A DNA stretch of 64,000 bases from GWF2-33-9 sp964500435 (GCA_964500435.1 CAZCNL010000009.1:58182-122181), one strand, 5' to 3'. Positions 25,573-36,000 are shown, numbered from the stretch's first letter. The notes: generated by a model from the sequence alone, not told the origin. A program made the numbers and translations.

Positions 25573-27843
25573 CTATTGATTTGCTTCTTTAAGTTTAATT
25601 AAATTTAAAGCAGAACCAGCCTTGAACCATTGAATTTGCAAATCGTTGTATGTATGATTAGCTTTAAATTCGTCTGTTGTGCCGTCTTTGTGATGCAAAA
25701 CAATTGTGAGTGGTTTGCCTTCAGCAAATTCTGTCAATCCTAAAATATCAATTGTATCATCTTCTTGAACTTTGTCGTAATCATTTTTATCGGCAAAAGT
25801 TAATGCCAGCATACCTTGTTTTTTCAAATTTGTTTCGTGAATTCTTGCAAATGATTTGACTAAAATTGCTTTGATACCCAAAAAACGTGGCTGCATTGCA
25901 GCATGTTCTCTTGATGAACCTTCACCGTAATTTTCGTCACCGACAACAACAGAACCAATACCCAATTTTTTATATTCAAGTTGAACTTCTGGAACTCCAC
26001 CGTATTGACCAGTCAATTGATTTTTAACTTTATTAGCTTGGTCATTGAAATAATTAATTGCTCCAGTCAAAGTGTTCATAGCAATATTTTGTAAATGTCC
26101 ACGATATCTCAACCAAGGACCAGCCATTGAAATGTGGTCTGTTGTACATTTACCTTTAGCTTTAATCAAAAGTTTTAATCCTTTGTAATCTTGTCCGTTC
26201 CAAGGTTCGAACGGCTCGAGTAACTGTAATCTTTCTGAATTCGGGTCAACCTTAATTTCAATTTGGGAACCATCTTCTGCAGGTGCTTGATATCCCAAAT
26301 CTTGAACAGCAAAACCTTTCGGAGGCAATTCCTCGCCAACTGGTTCAGCGAGTTTTACATCTTCACCTAATTCATTTTTAAGAGTATCTGTTAATGGATT
26401 AAAATCTATTCTTCCTGCAAATGCTAATGCAGTAACAATTTCAGGCGATGCAACAAAGGCGTGAGTATTTGGATTGCCATCATTTCGTTTTGCAAAATTT
26501 CTATTAAACGAAGTTACAATCGAATTTGGTTCTTGTTTTTCGGCGCCTTCTCTTTTCCATTGTCCAATGCAAGGTCCACAAGCGTTAGCAAGAACTATTC
26601 CGCCAATTTTTTCGAAAATATCGATAAAACCATCACGTTGAATTGTGTATCTAATTTGTTCAGAACCAGGAGTTATGTTAAATTGAGTTTTTACTTTAAT
26701 ATTTTTATTTAATGCGTCTTTTGCTATGGAGGCAGAACGTGAAATATCTTCATAAGAAGAGTTTGTGCAAGATCCAATCAAAGCAGAAGATAATTCCAAA
26801 GGCCAGCCATTTTCTTTTGCGGCACGACCAAATTCATCAATTGGAAATGCACGGTCAGGAGTAAATGGTCCATTAATATGTGGTTTTAATTCACTCAAAT
26901 TAATTTCAATAACTTGGTCAAAATACTTTTCGGGATTGTCCCAAATTTCTTTATCGTCTGTCAAATGTTCAGCCACAGAATTTGCGAGATCAGCAACTTT
27001 TTCACGACCAGTAATTTTTAAATAATTACTCATTTTCTCGTTATAAGTAAAGATAGAAGTTGTAGCTCCAATTTCTGCTCCCATATTGCAAATAGTGGCT
27101 TTACCAGTTGCCGAAATTGTATCTGCTCCTTCGCCAAAATATTCTACGATAAAACCTGTTCCACCTTTTACAGTAAGAATTCCAGCGACTTTCAAAATAA
27201 CATCTTTTGGTGAAGTCCAACCATTCAATTTACCTGTTAATTTGACACCGAGTAATTTAGGGAATTTCAATTCCCACGGCATACCCGCCATTACATCAAC
27301 TGCGTCAGCACCACCTACACCAATAGCTACCATTCCTAATCCGCCGGCATTTGGAGTATGCGAATCAGTTCCAATCATCATCCCACCTGGAAATGCATAA
27401 TTTTCCAATACAACTTGATGTATTATACCTGCACCAGGTTTCCAAAATCCTATACCATATTTATTGGAAACAGATGATAAGAAATTATACACTTCATTAT
27501 TGATTTTTTCTGCGTTCGTTAAATCTTCTTTTGCCCCTTTTTGAGCTAAAATAAGATGGTCGCAATGAACAGTTGATGGAACTGCAACTTGCTTTTTACC
27601 TGCCTGCATAAATTGCAAAAGTGCCATCTGTGCAGTTGCATCTTGCATTGCAACTCTATCTGGTCTAAATTCTACGTAATCAACTCCCCTTTTGAATTCT
27701 TTTTCAAAATTTTCGTCATACAAGTGAGAATACAAGATTTTTTCAGCTAATGTGAGTGGTCTATTGATTTTTTCACGGATTTTCTTTATCTTTTGCGGTA
27801 AAGTTGTGTAGAAATTATTTAACATTTCAAAGTCAAAAACCAT
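25573..27843 (-). CDS. acn: Aconitate hydratase, mitochondrial type
   Basis: 756 aa. The [4Fe-4S] ligands are C359 ('GSCTNSSYED'), C422 and C425 ('ACGPCIGQW'), matching the spacing of mitochondrial aconitase. Substrate-binding stretches include 'DSHTPNAGGLG' and, in the C-terminal swivel domain, 'GEGSSREHAAMQPR'. It interconverts citrate and isocitrate in the TCA cycle. It is divergent from polA across 108 bases and convergent with the beta-barrel gene, and appears monocistronic. Length and motif spacing fit the mitochondrial/Bacteroidota class better than AcnA (about 890 aa) or AcnB. Confidence 0.97.
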   Translation of the reverse strand: MVFDFEMLNNFYTTLPQKIKKIREKINRPLTLAEKILYSHLYDENFEKEFKRGVDYVEFRPDRVAMQDATAQMALLQFMQAGKKQVAVPSTVHCDHLILAQKGAKEDLTNAEKINNEVYNFLSSVSNKYGIGFWKPGAGIIHQVVLENYAFPGGMMIGTDSHTPNAGGLGMVAIGVGGADAVDVMAGMPWELKFPKLLGVKLTGKLNGWTSPKDVILKVAGILTVKGGTGFIVEYFGEGADTISATGKATICNMGAEIGATTSIFTYNEKMSNYLKITGREKVADLANSVAEHLTDDKEIWDNPEKYFDQVIEINLSELKPHINGPFTPDRAFPIDEFGRAAKENGWPLELSSALIGSCTNSSYEDISRSASIAKDALNKNIKVKTQFNITPGSEQIRYTIQRDGFIDIFEKIGGIVLANACGPCIGQWKREGAEKQEPNSIVTSFNRNFAKRNDGNPNTHAFVASPEIVTALAFAGRIDFNPLTDTLKNELGEDVKLAEPVGEELPPKGFAVQDLGYQAPAEDGSQIEIKVDPNSERLQLLEPFEPWNGQDYKGLKLLIKAKGKCTTDHISMAGPWLRYRGHLQNIAMNTLTGAINYFNDQANKVKNQLTGQYGGVPEVQLEYKKLGIGSVVVGDENYGEGSSREHAAMQPRFLGIKAILVKSFARIHETNLKKQGMLALTFADKNDYDKVQEDDTIDILGLTEFAEGKPLTIVLHHKDGTTDEFKANHTYNDLQIQWFKAGSALNLIKLKEANQ

Positions 27844-27951
27844 AACAATTCCTTAATTTAGTTATTATAAAATTGAAAAAAATTAAAATTGCAAATTAAT
27901 TAATTATTATATAAATTGTTCCAACTTTTTCAAAATCAAACGAATTAAAAT

Positions 27952-30744
27952 ATGAAAAAAATATACTTAATTGATGGAATGTCAATAGTTTTCAGAGCAT
28001 ATCATGCCTTATCAAAAGCAAATTTCAAATCACCAAGCGGTGAACCGACCGGTGCAATTTTTGGATTTACAAACATAATAACTAATTTTTTAGAAAAAGA
28101 AAATCCAGAGTATATTGCAGTTGCTTTTGATACTCGTGAACCGACTTTTCGTCATATTCAATTCGAAGAATATAAAGCAAATCGTGTTGAATTTCCGGAA
28201 GAATTAGTTCCACAATTACCAAAAATTAAAAAATTATTGGACTATCTTGGTATTAACCGTATAGAACTTCCCGGATATGAAGCAGACGATATTATTGGAA
28301 CTTTATCGAATGAACTTGGTAAAAACGATACTTATGTATATTGCGTTACAAGTGATAAAGATTATATGCAATTAATTAACGATAATGTTTTTATTTTGCG
28401 TCCATCTCCTACTCAAGGTGAAGATTTTAATTTAATTTCATACGATGAAGTAAAAAATAAATTTGGTGTTACACCCGACAAAGTAATTGATGTATTAGCC
28501 TTGACAGGAGACTCAGTTGATAATGTCCCCGGTGTCAAAGGCATCGGCGAAAAAACTGCAATTCCACTTATTCAACAATTTGGTTCTTTGGAAAATTTAT
28601 ACGAAAATCTTGATAAAATTGAAAAAAAATCTGTCAAAGAAAAACTTGAAGCTGAAAAAGAAAATGCTTTCCTTTCAAAAGAATTAGTTACTTTAGATTT
28701 GAATGTACCAATTGATTTAGAAATCGAATCACTGCAAAAAAAACCTGTTAATTTCAAAGAATTGGATAATTTTTTTAAAGATGCGGGATTTACAAAAATT
28801 CGCACCCATTGGTTCAATAAATCTTTACAATTTAGCAATCAAACAAACACCCAATCAACAGCCCAAACTGAAATTGAAGCAATACCAAAAGTTCAAGAAA
28901 ATTTTACTTACCAAATTATTGAAGATTTTTCCCTTGCAAAAAACGTAGTGGATAATTTTCAGAAATCCCATATTTTTTACTTTGAATTCCTTTTTGATAA
29001 TTTTGCTCGACAAAACGCACAACCTGTAGGCATCTCCACATATACAGAAAATACGGGCTACAATTTTTTCTTGTTTGATAATTTTAATAATCAATTAGTT
29101 CAAAACGATTTATTTAGTTCGAACATAAGTAATTCAAGAGAATCAATAATTTTAAAATTATTTAAACCAATTCTGGAAAATCCTGAAATTATCAAAGTTT
29201 CAAACGAAATTAAATTTCAAAACTTTATTTTGAGAAATTTCGAAATAACTTTAACAGGAACATTTTTTGATATTTCAATCGCATCTTATATTTTAAATCC
29301 TGACAATAAACATGAAATTGAAGCAATTTCCCAAAAATATTTAAATTCCGATTTCTTCGAATTTGCAGACATTCATACTGTCTTTTCTTCCCAAAAAATT
29401 AATATTGTAAAAACAATTGCCGAAAATAAAAATGTTTTTGTTAATTATTTAACAGTTCGTTTAGCAACAATTGTAAAGTTGCATAATGTTTTAGCTGAAA
29501 AACTGCAAAATCATTCGCAAACTGAACTTGCAAATGAAATTGAATTTCCTTTAATTTCTGTTCTCACTTCGATGGAATATGATGGTGTTAAGCTTGATAT
29601 TAATTCGCTGAACGATATATCGAAATCAATGGCAATTGAAATTGAAAATTTATTGAAGTTAATTTATTCAGAAGCTGGAACCGACTTTAATGTGGATTCA
29701 CCAAAACAACTTTCACAGATTTTATTTGAAAAACTTCAACTTCCAATAATTAAAAAGACTAAAACAGGTGTAAGCACAGATATGTCTGTTTTAACTGAAC
29801 TTATTGGCACAAACCCAATTATTGATTATTTAATTGATTATCGACAACTTACGAAATTAAAATCTACATACATTGATGCATTGCCAAAATTAGTTAATCC
29901 ACAAACAAAAAAAATACATACAACATATAACCAAATTGTTGCGGCAACAGGACGGCTTTCGTCAACTGACCCAAATTTGCAGAATATCCCAATTCGCACA
30001 GACAAAGGAAAAGAAATAAGAAAAGCATTCATTCCCAGCAGCGATGATTATTTAATTTTATCAGCTGATTACTCGCAAATTGAACTTAGGATTATGGCAT
30101 ATTATTCGAAAGATGAATCATTAATCGATGCATTTCAGCAAAATATTGATATTCATACAGCAACTGCGTCAAAATTATTTAACGTTCCTCTCGGAAAAGT
30201 TGATTCGGATATGCGTAGAGTTGCAAAAACCGTAAATTTCGGAATTATGTATGGACTCGGCGCTTTCGGTTTATCGCAAAGATTGAAAATTCCAAGAAAT
30301 AAAGCATCACAAATAATTGATAATTATTTCGATAAATATCCCGGAATTAAAAATTACATTGAAAAAACCATCGCCGAAACTCGCCAAAAAGGTTATGCAG
30401 AAACATTAATGCGACGTAGAAGATATTTTCCTGAAATAAATAGCAAAAACAAAAATATTCAAGCAGCAGCAGAACGAGCAGCAATCAATATGCCCATTCA
30501 AGGTACTGCCTCGGATATGATTAAAATTGCTATGCTTAATATCTTCAATAAATTTCAGGAAAATAATATCAAAAGTAAAATGATTTTGCAAGTTCATGAT
30601 GAAATTGTAATCGATTTATATAAACAAGAAGAATCTTTAGTCCGCAATATTTTAGAAATAGAAATGGAAAACGCCTTGCCATTGGAAAATATCCCTGTAA
30701 AAATTGAAATTGGTATTGGAAATAATTGGCTCGAAGCTCATTAA
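27952..30744 (+). CDS. polA: DNA polymerase I (5' nuclease and polymerase intact, 3'-5' exonuclease degenerate)
   Basis: 930 aa. The 5' nuclease domain (1-290) has 'FDTREPTFRH', 'YEADDIIGTL' and 'TGDSVDNVPGVKGIGEKTA'. The polymerase domain (about 520-930) has motif A 'SADYSQIELR', motif B 'RRVAKTVNFGIMYG' and motif C with H882-D-E884. The middle domain keeps the exonuclease fold but not its metal ligands: the DTE motif reads FEFLFD, the second aspartate is replaced in 'NEIKFQNF', and the YxxxD motif is not recognisable. It should fill gaps and remove Okazaki primers without proofreading, as in Taq and Bacillus Pol I. Confidence 0.97.
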   Translation: MKKIYLIDGMSIVFRAYHALSKANFKSPSGEPTGAIFGFTNIITNFLEKENPEYIAVAFDTREPTFRHIQFEEYKANRVEFPEELVPQLPKIKKLLDYLGINRIELPGYEADDIIGTLSNELGKNDTYVYCVTSDKDYMQLINDNVFILRPSPTQGEDFNLISYDEVKNKFGVTPDKVIDVLALTGDSVDNVPGVKGIGEKTAIPLIQQFGSLENLYENLDKIEKKSVKEKLEAEKENAFLSKELVTLDLNVPIDLEIESLQKKPVNFKELDNFFKDAGFTKIRTHWFNKSLQFSNQTNTQSTAQTEIEAIPKVQENFTYQIIEDFSLAKNVVDNFQKSHIFYFEFLFDNFARQNAQPVGISTYTENTGYNFFLFDNFNNQLVQNDLFSSNISNSRESIILKLFKPILENPEIIKVSNEIKFQNFILRNFEITLTGTFFDISIASYILNPDNKHEIEAISQKYLNSDFFEFADIHTVFSSQKINIVKTIAENKNVFVNYLTVRLATIVKLHNVLAEKLQNHSQTELANEIEFPLISVLTSMEYDGVKLDINSLNDISKSMAIEIENLLKLIYSEAGTDFNVDSPKQLSQILFEKLQLPIIKKTKTGVSTDMSVLTELIGTNPIIDYLIDYRQLTKLKSTYIDALPKLVNPQTKKIHTTYNQIVAATGRLSSTDPNLQNIPIRTDKGKEIRKAFIPSSDDYLILSADYSQIELRIMAYYSKDESLIDAFQQNIDIHTATASKLFNVPLGKVDSDMRRVAKTVNFGIMYGLGAFGLSQRLKIPRNKASQIIDNYFDKYPGIKNYIEKTIAETRQKGYAETLMRRRRYFPEINSKNKNIQAAAERAAINMPIQGTASDMIKIAMLNIFNKFQENNIKSKMILQVHDEIVIDLYKQEESLVRNILEIEMENALPLENIPVKIEIGIGNNWLEAH

Positions 30745-30822
30745 TCGTAATTTATTGAATTTAAGCATAAAAAACTTTTAGAAGAGAATTTCGTCAATTA
30801 TAGTAAGTTTAATTTATTTCAA

Positions 30823-30847
30823 TATATTCAATTAAATTATATTCAAT
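30823..30847. repeat. 25-bp direct repeat, left copy flanking assembly gap
   Basis: The 25 bases ending at the N-run are identical to the 25 bases that follow it (30948-30972). Internally the unit contains a partial 15-base tandem repeat (TATATTCAATTAAAT). Either the contig ends overlap and the gap is artificial, or a short tandem array collapsed here. Confidence 0.85.
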
Positions 30848-30947
30848 NNNNNNNNNNNNNNNNNNNNNNNNNNNNNNNNNNNNNNNNNNNNNNNNNNNNN
30901 NNNNNNNNNNNNNNNNNNNNNNNNNNNNNNNNNNNNNNNNNNNNNNN
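30848..30947. other. Assembly gap (100 N)
   Basis: Exactly 100 unknown bases, the conventional placeholder for a gap of unknown size. It falls between polA and the RNA methyltransferase gene, in non-coding AT-rich sequence, and does not interrupt either gene. Confidence 0.98.
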
Positions 30948-30972
30948 TATATTCAATTAAATTATATTCAAT
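30948..30972. repeat. 25-bp direct repeat, right copy flanking assembly gap
   Basis: Identical to 30823-30847. The right copy ends 14 bases before the ATG of the SPOUT methyltransferase, so its promoter probably lies within or left of the gap. Confidence 0.85.
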
Positions 30973-30986
30973 AAATACAATAGATA

Positions 30987-31520
30987 ATGCGAAAATTGTT
31001 GCATCAAGAAATTTTAAACGAACGATTATCGATTGAAGAAGCAAAAAATGTCGTCAGACATCCCGTTTCTTTGCTATTGTATAATATTCGCAGTTCATAT
31101 AATGTCGGATCTATTTTTAGGACAGCTGATTCAGCTTTATTGAATGAAATCATTTTATGCGGATTTACTCCACACCCACCACAAAAAGAAATAGCAAAAA
31201 CAGCATTAGGAGCCTTAGATACTGTGCCTTGGAGATATGAAAAAAGCATTTTCGAGGCATTAAATACTGAAAAAAATAAGGGTAATAAAATTATTGCTGT
31301 TGAATTAACCGATAAGAAAAGACCATATTTTACAATTGAAAAACAAGAATATCCTCTAACGTTGATTTTAGGGAATGAAATTTCAGGAATTGATGATAAT
31401 ATTTTAGAAATTTGCGACGATGCAATTGAAATTCCTATGTATGGTTTGAAACATTCTCTCAATGTTTCAGTTGCCGCTGGAATTGTTGCTTTCGAAGCAA
31501 TTCGTTTATGGAATCTATAG
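30987..31520 (+). CDS. SPOUT-family RNA 2'-O-methyltransferase (TrmH-like)
   Basis: 177 aa. The three SpoU/TrmH motifs are present: motif 1 'YNVGSIFRTAD', motif 2 'LILGNEISGID' and motif 3 'PMYGLKHSLNVSVAAGIVAF'. These form the AdoMet-binding trefoil knot and contain the catalytic Arg and Asn. Target (tRNA G18 versus rRNA) cannot be decided by eye, since it lacks the N-terminal substrate-binding domain of RlmB. It lies 42 bases before an MqnA-like gene and may be co-transcribed. Confidence 0.9.
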   Translation: MRKLLHQEILNERLSIEEAKNVVRHPVSLLLYNIRSSYNVGSIFRTADSALLNEIILCGFTPHPPQKEIAKTALGALDTVPWRYEKSIFEALNTEKNKGNKIIAVELTDKKRPYFTIEKQEYPLTLILGNEISGIDDNILEICDDAIEIPMYGLKHSLNVSVAAGIVAFEAIRLWNL

Positions 31521-31562
31521 TTTATTATTTTTATTATTTTTAAATAAAATCTAAATATCAAA

Positions 31563-32327
31563 ATGCCAATTAAAATTGCAATACCGAATAAAGATTATTT
31601 ACTGCCTTTACTTTCGAATTTCGAAAATACTCGACAGGTGTTTGATTTCGAAATATTTTTTGTAAACGAAGAACAAATTTCCGAAATGCTTTTGGAAGAT
31701 AAAATTGATGCAGGATTCTTAGACCCACTTTCATATGGTAATTTATTGCTAAAAGATGATTTCGAAATTCTTCCTTCAACTTGCTTTACTTCATTCGGAT
31801 TCTCTAAAATTTGCACTATAGCATTTAGCGATAATTTAATTGAAGTAAATTCATTACTTGCAGATAAAAATGATACTTTTTTAGCAACTATTGCAAAAAT
31901 CTTGATATCTGAAAAATTTAACTTTGAACCACAAATAATTTATTATGAAGAAATGGCACCGAAAGAATTAAAAAATACCGAAGCAATCGTGCTAACTCAA
32001 CAAATTAACAACTTCCCCATTTCTTTGGATTTATCAGAAGAATGGGAAGATAACTTTGAAACATTATTACCAATTGGGTTTTGGGTCATTCGTTCTTCTC
32101 AACAAAACTCGCAATTAAAAGAATTAACAAAATCATTATTTTCATATTATGATACCCCATCTATACCTATAACTGAGGAAGTTTTAACTAAAAACGCTCA
32201 TTATGAACGCCAAGGAGAACTTAATTATCTTTTCTCGGAAAAAGTAGAATCTGCTATTGATAACCTTTTGGAATTGCTTTACCAAAAAGGTTATTTAGAC
32301 GAAATGACCGACTCCAAAATCAATTAA
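31563..32327 (+). CDS. mqnA: MqnA/MqnD-family protein, probable chorismate dehydratase of futalosine menaquinone pathway
   Basis: 254 aa, a little shorter than typical MqnA. It looks like a two-lobed periplasmic-binding-protein fold used as an enzyme: 'KIDAGFLDPLSYGNLL' sits where MqnA has its substrate-site DVALVP loop, and 'SLDLSEEWEDNFETLLPIGFWVI' matches the MqnA 'YDLGEEW...LPFVFAVW' block. MqnA dehydrates chorismate to 3-enolpyruvylbenzoate. The sequence is divergent, and the usual GDDAL-type segment is not conserved, so a non-enzymatic relative is possible. Menaquinone use fits the quinol-dependent NO reductase further along. Confidence 0.6.
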   Translation: MPIKIAIPNKDYLLPLLSNFENTRQVFDFEIFFVNEEQISEMLLEDKIDAGFLDPLSYGNLLLKDDFEILPSTCFTSFGFSKICTIAFSDNLIEVNSLLADKNDTFLATIAKILISEKFNFEPQIIYYEEMAPKELKNTEAIVLTQQINNFPISLDLSEEWEDNFETLLPIGFWVIRSSQQNSQLKELTKSLFSYYDTPSIPITEEVLTKNAHYERQGELNYLFSEKVESAIDNLLELLYQKGYLDEMTDSKIN

Positions 32328-32333
32328 TTTATC

Positions 32334-32860
32334 TTCTTTGATTTTTTTTTCAAAAAATTAAAAAAAAATTTGCACCCGAATGTAATTTTTTTCCGATTTT
32401 TCACTCTTTATATTTAAGAGATTTTTCGTTCTTTGATTTTTTTTCAAAAAATTTAAAAAAATTTTGCATCCGAATGTAATTTTTTCCCGATTTTTCACTC
32501 TTTATATTTAAGAGATTTTTCGTTCTTTGATTTTTTTTTCAAAAAATTTAAAAAAATTTTGCATCCGAATGTAATTTTTTCCCGATNNNNNNNNNNNNNN
32601 NNNNNNNNNNNNNNNNNNNNNNNNNNNNNNNNNNNNNNNNNNNNNNNNNNNNNNNNNNNNNNNNNNNNNNNNNNNNNNNNNNNNNNTTTTTTTTCAAAAA
32701 ATTTAAAAAAATTTTGCATCCGAATGTAATTTTTTCCCGATTTTTCACTCTTTATATTTAAGAGATTTTTCGTTCTTTGATTTTTTTTTCAAAAAATTTA
32801 AAAAAATTTTGCATCCGTATGTAATTTTTTTCTGATTTTTCACTCTTTATTTTTAGAGAT
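32334..32860. repeat. Tandem array of ~94-bp units (at least five copies, interrupted by an assembly gap)
   Basis: Units begin at 32334, 32429, 32523, just before 32687 (start lost in the gap) and 32773, giving a 94-95 base period. Each reads TTCTTTGA, a T-run, CAAAAAATT, an A-run, TTTGCATCCGAATGTAATTTTTTCCCGA, then CACTCTTTATATTTAAGAG, in which CTCTT and AAGAG can pair. Inner copies are nearly identical; the first (CACCCG) and last (CATCCGTATG, TTCTGA) copies are diverged. It lies between the MqnA-like gene and the second giant T9SS gene. No coding role is supported, and there are no unique spacers as in CRISPR. Confidence 0.93.
32587..32686. other. Assembly gap (100 N) inside the 94-bp repeat array
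   Basis: Exactly 100 Ns. Counting from the repeat phase on either side, the missing sequence must be about 39 bases plus a whole number of 94-base units, so 100 is a placeholder and the true copy number is unknown. Confidence 0.97.
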
Positions 32861-32964
32861 GTTTAATAACAAAAATTACTACAAAAAATTTATTATGAAA
32901 CAAAAAAATGAATTGAAAAAACCAATATAATAAAATGTAAATATAATTGAAAAAAATTTGTGTA

Positions 32965-32996
32965 TTTGAAAAATTATTCTTAATATTATAGTTTAT
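32965..32996 (+). promoter_or_regulatory. Candidate promoter of the second giant T9SS gene
   Basis: TTTG at 32965-32968 and TAGTTTAT at 32989-32996 are separated by exactly 20 bases, the Bacteroidota -33/-7 geometry. The -7 box matches TAnnTTTG at six of eight positions. It lies about 100 bases after the repeat array and 48 bases before the ATG at 33044, which has a strong SD (GAGGTGA). Confidence 0.4.
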
Positions 32997-33043
32997 AAAA
33001 AGTACAAAATGAAAAAACGTATAATAAAAACTGAGGTGACATT

Positions 33044-36000
33044 ATGTTAAAAAAACTTTACTACTTTGTAGTAGCAATCGTGACATTTGGACTATTGTTC
33101 AGTGTCGCTGCCAATGCAGAGATTGACATCAAGAAGATTAAGGAAGACCTTCCTAAATTACTTGGTGCCAACAATGCAGGAACAGAATTTGTCTTTGGTT
33201 TCCACCCTTGCTGGGAAGAAACCGGTCCTAACAATGCATTACGTATTTACGTATCTTCAGCAGTACAAACTGAAGTAAGATTGACAATACCATATTACAG
33301 TGACCAACCATATATGGTTAAAACAACATATCCAAATGACGTAATTGAATTTAAATTAGCGCCAAACGTTGGTCAACCTTATACTCGTGGTGGTGGTGGT
33401 GCAACATCCACATTACTTCCTACACAAGTATGGCCTGGTCGTGGAATTATCATTGAATCAGATGCACCAATTATTTGTTATGGTGTTACTCGTTTTCAAT
33501 ACACTTCAGACGGTTTTCTCGCAATTCCTGTTAATGCTCTTGGCAAGAAATATGTTATAGCTGCTTATAGAGAAACAGCAAACTTTACAAGCCAGTCACT
33601 AACACCTTATGCAGATATTATCGGTGTTTATGATAAAACAAAAGTCTCCTACCAAATTGGAGGTAACAATAACACTTGGATTAGAGACTTAAACGAAAAG
33701 AAATGGAAACCACTTGAGACAATGACAGCAACATTAAACCGAGGAGATTTCTGGTTAATAGCTTCAGAAGGTGCTCAATCTGACCTTGGAGGTGGTCTTG
33801 TAAGTGCAAATAAACCTATCTCTGTTCTTTCTGGTACTCACTGCGCTTACGTCCCAACTGGGAACTCTGCTTGCGACTTTATTATAGAAACTGAAACTCC
33901 GATGATTGCTTGGGGAACAAAATACCACGTTACAAATATTGTTGATAGAAAATTCTCGTCAGTTTGCCGTTACTTTGCAAAGGAACCAAATACAAACTTT
34001 TATCGTGATGGTGTCTTATTTTGGACAGCATATTCATCTTGGGGCTTAGAAGGTGATGGTTGGTTAGAAAAACGAGCAAACCCTGATACAAATATGCCCG
34101 CTTGTATTACTGGTGATAAACCAATCAATGTAGTTCAATACAACCCAGGAATGACTGAAGACGGTGTTTCCTCTGACCCATTCCAAATGACTTTAACTCC
34201 ATTAGAACAATATCAAAATGATATTATTTTTAACACACCTGGTATTAGAGGTGGTTATGGTTTCCGAAGGAACTTCATTAATATAGTATATAAATCCGAT
34301 TCAACTGGACAAATTCCTGATGATTTAATGTTTGGTGAGGTAGATGCTACGCATCAAACTGTGTGGACTAGATTAAAAGATAAAAGTTCAGCACCAGGTC
34401 AAATGTTTAGAGACCCAGACCAATTCGGACAAAAAGAACAATATTTTAATAAAATTGTAAAACTCGATTACGACGGCGTTTATCGATTAAGTTGTAAGAG
34501 TCAAAAAATCGCTGCTTACGCATACGGTTTTGCAGATTGGGATTCATACGGCTTTCCAACTTCTGTTGCACTTGCTGACTTGGAAAAACCTGACACAATA
34601 GCGCCTGTACCATTCTATCAAATATATTGCGATGGTAGTACGTTTGACCCTAAAAACGGTAAAAACTCAGCTTACGTAATCGATATGCCAGACGACGATA
34701 CTGTTCGCTCAAATATGTCAATAATACTGTTTGATAGAAACAATAGTGTTAATTACGAATTCAGTAGCGATGACTTTATCCCTGGTGAAACACGTATGGT
34801 TAAATGGTCATTAAGAACAAAAGACCCATCACAAGATGCTCACGCCGTGATTACATTTGCTGATAGAGCCGGTAACGATACAACAATTATAGTAGATTAC
34901 TATGCTGTAAAATTATCAATTAATCCAAGAAATGTTTACTATGGAAACTTGAAAATTGGCGATAAAGTTACTAAAACATTCACAGTAAAAAATGAATCAA
35001 AAACAAGTCCTGCATACTTACAAGAAATATCTTTGAGAACATTCAGAGAAAAATTGCAAGACCAAGGATTTACTATCGATATTCCTTTTGATGTAAATCA
35101 ACCACTATTACCACAAGAAACAAAAACATTTACCGTAACATTTACTGCACCATATGAAGGTGAATTTAAAGATTCCATCGGTGTTGGTGATACTTGCTTT
35201 TACCAATACAAAGCATTAGTTCGTGCAAGTGTTGGAACACCTATCATTGAAGTAAGCGATGTTGATTTTGGCAAAAAAACAGTTGGCGTTCAAACAAACC
35301 CATTAATCGCAACTATTACAAACAATGGAACTACTTCTCTTGCAATCACTGGATTTAAGAATAATACATTAAGCGTATTTACTCACAATTTACCAGAAAT
35401 AACACCAGAAAATCCATTAATCGTTGATAAAGGTGGTCAATATCAATTCGAAGTTTACTTCAAGCCAGATGCAGTTCAATCATACCTTGATTCAATCGTA
35501 TTCATAAGCGATGCAGGATACAATACAGACCCAGTTTGTATGATAAGAGGCGAAGGTATCGAACCTCAATTAACTGCTACAGGCGATGATTGGGGACGAA
35601 AAAGAGCACATTTAGCAAAATATGACAATTATCAATATTACACATTTACTCCTTATCCTGCACCAACAGGCGCAATATTACTCTCCAATCCAGGAAGTAA
35701 GGAAGTGTCATTGAGCAAAATCAACATAGTCGAAGACTTAAATGGCGAAGCTTTTGAAATTGATGTAAATGGTCAACTTCAACCATTGAAACAATTTGTT
35801 AATAACTTAGGTCAAATAAAAGATAAAGACGGTAAATCAATTAATATCATACCAGCAGGTGAAACACGTCAAATCCCAGTATTCTTCCATCCTCGTAGCG
35901 AAGGCGATTATAAACTCGTCATTGAATATGAAAGTGATGCACCAAATAAACCAAACTCAATTTTAACTGGAACTGGAATTTATCCAAAATTATCAACTGT

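Noticed and set aside
31004..31561. 185-residue frame antisense to the SPOUT methyltransferase
   Set aside because: The opposite strand encodes all three SPOUT motifs; the antisense frame has no recognisable domain and no start signal.
32495..32748. Minus-strand reading frames across the repeat array
   Set aside because: They run through the N gap, have low-complexity Lys/Phe composition, and arise only from the A/T runs of the repeat unit.
32334..32860. Direct repeats considered as a CRISPR array
   Set aside because: The 94-bp units are head-to-tail with no unique spacers, and no cas genes are present.
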